From: Chrysophaeum taylorii
Taxonomy: Eukaryota; Sar; Pelagophyceae; Pelagomonadales; Pelagomonadaceae
Reading direction: 5' to 3'
Assembly: GCA_029834535.1 (NCBI GenBank)
Contig: JAQMWT010000392.1
Span: 31,230 to 95,229, forward strand
Length of the DNA stretch: 64,000 bases
The notes beneath the pieces were generated by a model that saw only the letters and a program-made list of their open reading frames with translations, was not told the DNA's origin and did not search any database. Position 1 is the stretch's first letter, and each line of letters begins with the position of its first letter. The position numbers were made by a program, and so were the translations under genes. This document shows positions 31,220-39,100 of this stretch, piece after piece.

Positions 31220-32191
31220 TTCGATTTAGGGTAAGGATCAGGTAGGCCCGAGAGTAAAGGATCAGGTAGGTGCGAGAGCCAGACAGTGATCCTCCAAGCC
31301 GTCTACGGCGACCTCGCAGACTATTTCCACGACCCGCGGCGGCTCTTTCAGCGCGCCATTCTCACGCCCCGTCGAAACGATGTTGTCGATGCTGACAACG
31401 CGCGCATGACCGCGGCCTTTTTTTCCCGGAGACGAGGCGTCGGAGTTCTTTTCGGCTGACTAGGCTGGGTCGGAAGACGACGCCTCGCTCTTTACAGTAG
31501 AGTTTTCAACTCCCTGACAACCAACGGCATGATGACTTTGATCGCGAGCTTAATGTCTTGGCAACCTCGACCCGTCGCACGGCCACTGCAACGGTACCAG
31601 ATACATGATCGATCGTGTCGTTGTCACCGAGGCTCCTCCAACCTGTATCGCTTAAGGCCCGCCTACGCCAAACGATCAACAAGAGCCAGGGCCAGACGCC
31701 CCGCGAGGTCGGCGTCCTCTTTCCCAAGCCCGTCTTCTGCCACGTCCAGCTCTACGTGGCTCTCTGTCGATCGGCATCCCCGAGGATATGCTCATCTGGG
31801 TCGACGACTCCACCCTACCCCACACGTGCTGCGCAATACCGATAAGCCCCCTCACGGCGTCTACACGCGCACTGTAGGTGAACTTACTGGGACCAGGTGA
31901 ACTTACTGGGGTTGGAGATTGGGACTAGGTGAGCTGAGTGACCAGGTGAAACTGGGACCAGGTGAACATACTGGGGTTTTTAGAGTAAAGGGTTTTTAGA
32001 GTGAACTCAAAGGTTGGAGGCGCGTGCGGATCAAAGCAGCTTAGATTCGCGGAGGCGAGAGCGACGAGCTCAAAGGAGTTGGTGTGAGCTAGGTGAACTT
32101 ACTGAACAGGTGAACTTATACGAAACTTACTGGGACCAGGTGAACTTACTGGGGTTAGAGATTGGGAGTAGGTGAACTTACTGGCCTGCAC
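31220..32191 (+). mobile_element. Helitron/PIF1-helicase-derived repeat, copy 7 (inverted)
   Basis: Only plus-strand copy. It reads LQAVYGDLADYFHDPRRLFQ then RAILTPRRNDVVDADNARM (31290-31420), the NGTRYMIDR region (31590), INKSQGQTPREVGVLFPKPV (31678) and QLYVALC (31750), then the array of GTGAACTTACTGGGACCAG to 32190. With copy 6 it forms an imperfect inverted pair around 31120-31220, which contains the end modules and a G/T-rich stretch. Confidence 0.65.
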
Positions 32192-32326
32192 TTGTATATA
32201 TATATCAGGCAACAAGAAAAGACGCGCATACATATACACCACCAGCACCAAGTGTATAGAGAAGAAAGCAGCCGTGCCTCGAAGGAGGCGGGAGGGGAAG
32301 AAAAAGTAGTCCGATCAGAGAACGGA

Positions 32327-33406
32327 CTAGGTGGTGGACTTGAAGTGGGAGGTGACATCGTCAAGGAGGAGGGGGGTTCGCGGTGGAGTCGGCAGCAAGT
32401 CGGGGACGTTGGGCACTATGCCGGAGGGGTTGAGGGGGAAGAGGGAGGAAAAGTAGGAGGCCGCGGCGTCGCGGAGGTCGAAGGTGTCCTGGACCCCCGG
32501 GAGGCTGGAAAGGTCCTCGAGCCAGCGCTGGAGGTTGGGGTAGTTGGCGCGAACAGTCTTCCGGCCGCACTTGAAGAGCGTCGCGTAGACCGCGTCGAAC
32601 CTCGATATTGTCGGATAGAGCCAGACGTCGGCCTGGGTGAGTCGTTCTCCGAGAAGGAAGCGGCCGTCTTCGAGACGGGCGTCGGCGCGCTCGAGAGCAT
32701 CGTGGAGTGCCTTCTCTGCTCCGTCGTACGCGGCTTGCCTCGTCGCGAATCCGCACTTGTAAACGCCGTCGTTGATGTCCGCGTAGATCCAGGCGCACGC
32801 CTCGTCGATCGCTGGGATGAGGTCGGCGGGCCGGAGATCGACGCTGTTCCCGAGGCCTGGCGCGGCGACGGCCGCGACGATGTCCGCGCTGTCGCGCGCG
32901 ACGACGTCGCCCGAGGTCGCATCGACGAGCAACGGCGCCGTGCACCGTCCGCGGTAGGGAGCGCCCGTGGCCCTGTCGTAGATCTGCTTGAGGTCGCGCG
33001 CCCCGAACACGGGGTCTGGGGGTTTGGCGACGACCCACCCCCCCCGCGACGCTCGAGTCGCGTCGTCGACGAGGGTCGTCACGTGCACTTGGCTCACGTT
33101 CCGGAGAGCGAGGGCAAGGAGGGTGCGGTGGCACCACGGGCACGCGTTCCCGACGTACAGCTCGTACCTTTTCGATCCCACGAGCTCGGGGGGCTCGCCG
33201 CCGCCGCCGACCTGTGGTGCGGGTCGAGCGTACGCGCCCTCGGCCGTCTGCGGCGCCAGCTCTGCCATCATGGTGCGCCATGCTTCGCGCCACGCAAACC
33301 GCGCGCTCTTCACGAGCACCTGCTGGCTCGGGATCCACTCGAGCACGCGGAACCCCCCTTGGCTCAGCCCCGAGGCCGTGGCCACAACACAAATCAGGAG
33401 CACCAT
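32327..33406 (-). CDS. Glutathione S-transferase of the Xi/Iota (ECM4-like) type with CPWC active site
   Basis: 359 aa from the ATG at 33406; an upstream in-frame ATG at 33463 would add 19 basic residues and overlap the divergent gene. The chosen start gives a hydrophobic leader (MVLLICVVATASGLS). The thioredoxin-like N-domain has YVGNACPWCHRTLLAL (Cys89, Cys92). The C-domain has the ECM4/GHR hallmarks: DPVFGARDLKQIYDRA, RGRCTAPLLVD, INDGVYKCGFATRQAAYDGA, RLTQADVWLYPTISRFDAVY and YPNLQRWLEDL. Xi-class enzymes reduce glutathionyl-hydroquinones; the related Iota class of photosynthetic organisms carries CPWC, which makes that class the better guess. The leader suggests entry to the secretory or plastid route. 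Its start is 12 bp from a divergent thioredoxin-like gene. Confidence 0.85.
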   Translation of the reverse strand: MVLLICVVATASGLSQGGFRVLEWIPSQQVLVKSARFAWREAWRTMMAELAPQTAEGAYARPAPQVGGGGEPPELVGSKRYELYVGNACPWCHRTLLALALRNVSQVHVTTLVDDATRASRGGWVVAKPPDPVFGARDLKQIYDRATGAPYRGRCTAPLLVDATSGDVVARDSADIVAAVAAPGLGNSVDLRPADLIPAIDEACAWIYADINDGVYKCGFATRQAAYDGAEKALHDALERADARLEDGRFLLGERLTQADVWLYPTISRFDAVYATLFKCGRKTVRANYPNLQRWLEDLSSLPGVQDTFDLRDAAASYFSSLFPLNPSGIVPNVPDLLPTPPRTPLLLDDVTSHFKSTT

Positions 33407-33418
33407 CCTTACCCTCTC

Positions 33419-33916
33419 ATGCGGACCACGCTCCTGGCGGCGTGGTTTGGGGTGGTTCATCATCGACGGAGCATCATTCCAAAAGCGACAAGCCTCGACC
33501 TCGTGGGGCCCCTCGACCCCCCCGACACCGCGCGCTTCAAGGGCAAGCGCGTTGCCCTCTATTTCGGCGCAGGATGGTGTCCGGCCTGCGCGAGATTCGA
33601 ACCGTCGTTGCTCGCCTTTAAGGCCGCCCTCGACGGCGACATCGAGCTCATCTACGTCTCGTCAGACATGCCAGGGGCCTCCCGCGCGCAGGCGCTCGGC
33701 CTCGTCGAAGCGAAAGAACCCGACGACCTCAAGCGACGCTTCGGAGTCTGGGCAGGTCGCGAGGTAGGCACCTTTGGCGCGAGAGGACGTCGCTCGGGCG
33801 TCCCGGCGGTCGTCGTCCTCGGCGAACACGACCTCCAGGAGGCCGCATTCCTCCCGGCCGAGGCCGAGGGCCCTAGTGTCCTCAACAACTGGCCCCTCGA
33901 CGCTCGCTGGTCCTAA
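33419..33916 (+). CDS. Thioredoxin-like (nucleoredoxin/tryparedoxin type) protein
   Basis: 165 aa from the ATG at 33419. Residues 41-165 fit a thioredoxin-like_8 fold: KRVALYFGAGWCPACARF with the redox Cys54 and Cys57, ELIYVSSDM, and a later GVPAVVVLGEHD with the cis-Pro region. The segment after the active site matches nucleoredoxins and tryparedoxins (thiol-disulfide oxidoreductases) better than classical thioredoxin, which has WCGPC. The first ~35 residues (MRTTLLAAWFGVVHHRRSII) could be an organellar targeting sequence. Divergent pairing with a GST suggests joint redox regulation. Confidence 0.85.
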   Translation: MRTTLLAAWFGVVHHRRSIIPKATSLDLVGPLDPPDTARFKGKRVALYFGAGWCPACARFEPSLLAFKAALDGDIELIYVSSDMPGASRAQALGLVEAKEPDDLKRRFGVWAGREVGTFGARGRRSGVPAVVVLGEHDLQEAAFLPAEAEGPSVLNNWPLDARWS

Positions 33917-34236
33917 CTTTCTTGTTAATCTTTCTTGTCGACCGCCGCCTTATTACTTCGATTCATAAAGAGCACGACGACGGGGTATCTCTCGAACTAC
34001 GTTTTCCTTGGCAGGGGCCTTGCGGCTCGCGCGGTCGTGGTCGAGAATACTAATAATAGGGCTATGGTCGATAGACCAAGGACCGAGTTTTTTTTTATTT
34101 ATTATGGTGCACCTTTTTTCCCGTCTCGTTTCGAGACGCCATCGCGTTTTACGAACGAACCCGCACATTGTGTGGTGGTCGTGGCCCTCCCATGCTGACC
34201 AACTGACTTGCAAAGTCTTGGACAGCCAGCCTCTTC
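33917..34236. other. Intergenic stretch without recognised features
   Basis: No ORF of note. The sequence is less GC-rich than the flanking genes, with an A/T run near 34087-34105. Confidence 0.3.
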
Positions 34237-34392
34237 CGAGGCTCGGCGACGCGGAGTCTGTCGTTTTAAGGTGGTCCTCGATGGCTTTGCTAGCAGCCAT
34301 CGATGACCACCTCCGAGCCTCGGCGACGCGGAGTCTGTCGTTTTAAGGTGGTCCTCGATGGCTTTGCTAGCAGCCATCGATGACCACCTCCG
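34237..34392. repeat. Two tandem 77-bp units, each with an 17-18 bp-stem hairpin
   Basis: Unit starts GAGGCTCGGCGACGCGGAG. Each unit contains GGTGGTCCTCGATGGCT, an 8-nt loop region and AGCCATCGATGACCACC, at 34270-34311 and 34347-34388: a near-perfect stem with one C/A mismatch. The two copies are almost identical. This could be a small-RNA precursor pair or a MITE-like remnant; orientation is undetermined because the hairpin reads similarly on both strands. Confidence 0.7.
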
Positions 34393-34979
34393 AGCATCGC
34401 GTCGCCTGCCAGGCTGCGACGGGGCCTGCGCTCTCCATCTTCGAGGCGTGCCGCGAGGCCGTCGCGCCGCACCCGACCGAACTCGTCAGATCGAACGTCC
34501 CCCCGCAATCGCCGAGTGCTCTGCGAAGTCGTGGCGCGCCGCCGATACGATGGTGACCTGATTGACCGCCAGGCGCATCGAACTCCAGGTGAAAGAAATT
34601 CCGCCGCGATTTCACCACTGCTCGGCTGATCTCGTCGGAGCAGACACCGTTGTATGTCCACGCTGCTCTCGTTCATCGAGCGTGACAGACACCCATGAGA
34701 CCATCGCGCAGATGCTAGACAACCACGCGCGCTCAGACCTCGATGATCGCCGGCGCAGGTGACGTCGGAGCAGGGGCTCGAACGTTGGTCCTGTTTCTTT
34801 CCCCAGGCCCTGACAAATTATCGAGGGAGTGGGCTCGCGGGTCGTGAGCCCTAGGTAAATGAACATGAATGTGAACACTGAGCCTGAGGGGAGGAATTCT
34901 GGTGAAGTGAGGTGGAGTGAATTTCGATGGACCTAGTGACGTGAGCTCAGTGTGAATTCTCAACGCTGTCAACGTCATT
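34393..34979. other. Unassigned stretch upstream of a LINE fragment
   Basis: Short overlapping ORFs on the minus strand show no domain. Part of it may be decayed LINE sequence continuous with the element that follows. Confidence 0.3.
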
Positions 34980-35612
34980 CCCACGGGGATATGACGGCCG
35001 TCACCTACGTCTAAGTCGGAGAGGTCGGCACCATCGTAGGTTGCCGGGTCATCGTGGAGAATGCCTGGCTTGGCGACGAAGAGTATCTCGGATTTCGCCT
35101 CTCTCCCTGCTTGTCGGCCACCCGTGGGGACTTCCATACCCCTTCGCGCGCAAAGCACGCGCGATGTGCCGCGTTACACGTCGCCAGACCTGGCAACATC
35201 ATATCAAAACTTCAACCCTCGGCGCGTCGGCCTGGAGACTATCGACATCTACATCTCGTGCCGACAACCTCGCTGGGCAGGCCACGTTGCCCGGATGCCC
35301 TGACATCGCCTCCCTCGGGAAATGCACACCTCCTGGTGCGCCTCCAGACGTCCCCACGGGCCCCCACAGTCACGTACGGCCGTGGTCTCAACAAAGCACT
35401 CCGCCAGTTCCATATACCCGCAGCGGCTTGGTACTCCCTCGCTCAAAACCGTGACAACTGGCGACAACAAATCAACTCGCCCTCAATCCCCCTCCCCCAC
35501 CCCGTCTCATCGCCCAGTGACCCTACTTCCACGCGCCTTGGCGCTGGGAGTAGCCTACGCCGAATGCACTGGGCTGGCCTCTAGTTATTAGTTAGTTATT
35601 TATCATTTCCCA
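34980..35612 (+). mobile_element. LINE 3' fragment, C-terminal reverse-transcriptase region and (TTAG)n-like tail
   Basis: Across two frames it reads RQPRWAGHVARMP (35265-35302), then PTVTYGRGLNKALRQFHI (35368-35420) and PAAAWYSLAQNRDNWRQQI: the conserved C-terminus of LINE ORF2. The element ends at 35581-35605 in TTATTAGTTAGTTATT, a degenerate form of the (TTAG)n tail seen in the other copies. Its 3' block differs from those copies, so it is a related subfamily. Boundaries at the 5' side are not certain. Confidence 0.7.
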
Positions 35613-36154
35613 GGCTCAGGGAGCCAGAATGGATGAGCGCAGAGGGAAACAAGGGGGAAGCATGAACGTAAAAGTGATGAGCGCGACCGGGATCAAGGAT
35701 GAAGCAAGAATGCAAAGAGCGGCAGCAGAAGTAGGAAGACTTGAGTTTCTCTACTCATACCTAAAGAGTTCGTTCGTCCGTTCGTATCATCCGTATCCGC
35801 TTACATCGTGGCACGAGGCCCCCGCAGGCCGACCAGAAACACGCCATAACCAAGCGCGCAAGCGGATGACCGAACGTATATTTCGTGTCTGCGATGTTTC
35901 TTATTATTTTTTTTTCTTATCGTAGTTCTTGGAGTTAGGGTCGCCAGCAGAGAGAGTCGCAATAATAACAACGTGAACGTGAAGTGGGGTGTAGGAATGC
36001 GGTTACCACGAACCCCTAGGTCGTAGAAGGATCGGAAGCTGAGTCCGGGGCATGCCACAAAGACGCGTGTTGGTCGGGGTCGTCGTCGCGCCATGGAGTA
36101 GGCTGGGGGAGTCGGACTCAAAAGCCAGCGAGGAGACACGCGCAGTGAAGATGA
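35613..36154. other. Gene-free stretch downstream of the repeat-protein gene
   Basis: Short ORFs only, without recognisable content. It probably includes the 3' untranslated region of the minus-strand gene ending at 36155. Confidence 0.3.
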
Positions 36155-39100
36155 TCAACGGGAAATCGACGACAAGTAATCGCCAGGAGCGGCCTTCGTC
36201 GTCGAGCGCGCAGGGGCGGCATTCACTTTGCCGATGGCAGACAAGTAGTCACCACCAGACGGCGCCGCGACGGAAGCGGCAGGCGGGGCCGAATTACCTT
36301 GAATCGAAGAGAGGTAGTCACCACCAGCAGGCGCAGCCACGGGAGCAGACGGGGCAGGCATAGTCCTGCCGCTGACAGACGAGAGGTAGTCACCAGCGCC
36401 AGTTCCGGGCGTGTACGTCTTCCCAGGGGATACGGCCGAAACCGACGAAAGATAGTCAGGAGCGCCAGTGCCCGGAACGTACACCTTGCCTGTCGACATG
36501 GAGGCAACTGACGACAAGTAGTCAGCAGGGCCAGAGCCGGCAGGTGCAGAAGTCTTAATTGCCGACGAGCTAGAGATCGCGGAGAGGTAGTCGCCAGCCG
36601 TAGGTGGCGGCGCCTGCGGTACCGCAGACTCAGTCGGCGACGATGGCGCCACAGGAGCTGACGACCCGCCCGTTAAGCCAGCGATCGACGTCAGGTAGTC
36701 AGCAAGCCCAGTTCCTGGAGGCGCCGGCATGTAGGACTTGCCCGGCGAAGCAGCCGAGACCGACGAGAGGTAGTCACCAGCGCCCGAGCCGGGCGTGTAG
36801 GTCCTGCCGGGGGACGCAGCCGAGACCGAGGAGAGGTAGTCGGCAGGTCCAGTGCCCGGCGTGTACGACTTGCCCGTAGCCATGGCCGACACCGACGACA
36901 GGTAGTCAGCAGGACCAGCGCCAGCCGGTGCGACAGCAGGCGCTACCGCGGCCGCCGCCGGTGCCGCCGCCGAGACCGACGAGAGGTAGTCACCGGCACC
37001 AGTGCCGGGCGTGTAGGACTTGCCCGGCGAAGCAGCCGAGACCGACGAGAGGTAGTCACCAGCGCCCGAGCCGGGCGTGTAGGTCCTGCCGGGGGACGCA
37101 GCCGAGACCGAGGAGAGGTAGTCGGCAGCCCCAGTGCCCGGCGTGTACGACTTGCCCGTAGCCATGGCCGACACCGACGACAGGTAGTCAGCAGGACCAG
37201 CGCCAGCCGGTGCGGCAGCAGGCGCTACCCCAGCCGCCGCCGGTGCCGCCGCCGAGACCGACGAGAGGTAGTCACCGGCACCAGTGCCGGGCGTGTAAGT
37301 CTTGCCCGGCGAAGCAGCCGAGACCGACGAGAGGTAATCACCAGCGCCCGAGCCAGGCGTGTAGGTCCTGCCGGGGGACGCAGCCGAGACCGAGGAGAGG
37401 TAGTCGGCAGCTCCAGTGCCCGGCGTGTACGACTTGCCCGTAGCCATGGCCGACACCGACGACAGGTAATCAGCAGGACCAGCGCCAGCCGGTGCGGCAG
37501 CAGGCACCGCCGCGGCCGCCGCCGGTGCCGCCCCCGAGACCGACGAGAGGTAGTCACCGGCGCCAGTGCCGGGCGTGTAGGTCTTGCCCGGCGAAGCAGC
37601 CGAGACCGACGAGAGGTAGTCACCAGCGCCCGAGCCGGGCGTGTAGGTCCTTCCGGGGGACGCAGCCGAGACCGAGGAGAGGTAGTCGGCAGCTCCAGTG
37701 CCCGGCGTGTACGACTTGCCCGTAGCCATGGCCGACACCGACGACAGGTAGTCAGCAGGACCAGCGCCAGCCGGTGCGGCAGCAGGCGCCGCCGCGGCCG
37801 CCGCCGGTGCCGCCGCCGAGACCGACGAAAGGTAGTCACCGGCGCCCGTGCCGGACGTGTAGGTCTTGCCCGGCGAAGCAGCCGAGACCGACGAGAGGTA
37901 GTCACCAGCGCCCGAGCCGGGCGTGTAGGTCCTTCCGGGGGACGCAGCCGAGACCGAGGAGAGGTAGTCTGCAGCTCCAGTGCCCGGCGTGTACGACTTG
38001 CCCGTAGCCATGGCCGACACCGACGACAGGTAGTCAGCAGGACCAGCGCCAGCCGGTGCGGCCGCAGGCGCCACCGCGGCCGCCGCCGGTGCCGCCGCCG
38101 CCGAGACCGACGAAAGGTAGTCACCGGCGCCAGTGCCGGGCGTGTAGGTCTTGCCCGGCGAAGCAGCCGAGACCGACGAGAGGTAGTCACCAGCACCCGA
38201 GCCGGGCGTGTAGGTCCTTCCGGGGGACGCAGCCGAGACCGAGGAGAGGTAGTCCGCAGCTCCAGTGCCCGGCGTGTACGACTTGCCCGTAGCCATGGCC
38301 GACACCGACGACAGGTAGTCAGCAGGACCAGCGCCACCCGGTGCGGCAGCAGGCGCTACCGCGGCCGCCGCCGGTGCCGCCGCCGGTGCCGCCGCCGAGA
38401 CCGACGAAAGGTAGTCACCGGCGCCCGTGCCGGGCGTGTAGGTCTTGCCCGGCGAAGCAGCCGAGACCGACGAGAGGTAGTCACCAGCACCCGAGCCGGG
38501 CGTGTAGGTCCTTCCGGGGGACACAGCCGAGACCGAGGAGAGGTAGTCGGCAGCTCCAGTGCCCGGCGTGTACGACTTGCCCGTAGCCATGGCCGACACC
38601 GACGACAGGTAGTCAGCAGGACCAGCGCCAGCCGGTGCGGCCGCAGGCGCCGCCGCGGCCGCCGCCGGTGCCGCCGCCGAGACCGACGAAAGGTAGTCAC
38701 CGGCGCCCGTGCCGGGCGTGTAGGTCTTGCCCGGCGAAGCAGCCGAGACCGACGAGAGGTAGTCACCAGCGCCCGAGCCGGGCGTGTAGGTCCTTCCGGG
38801 GGACGCAGCCGAGACCGAGGAGAGGTAGTCTGCAGCTCCAGTGCCCGGCGTGTACGACTTGCCCGTAGCCATGGCCGACACCGACGACAGGTAGTCAGCA
38901 GGACCAGCGCCAGCCGGTGCGGCCGCAGGCGCCGCCGCGGCCGCCGCCGGTGCCGCCGCCGAGACCGACGAAAGGTAGTCACCGGCGCCCGTGCCGGGCG
39001 TGTAGGTCTTGCCCGGCGAAGCAGCCGAGACCGACGAGAGGTAGTCACCAGCGCCCGAACCGGGCGTGTAGGTCCTTCCGGGGGACGCAGCCGAGACCGA

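Noticed and set aside
32162-33916. 584-codon plus-strand frame spanning the GST and thioredoxin-like genes
   Set aside because: Its first two thirds are the antisense of the GST; only the end from the ATG at 33419 is a gene.
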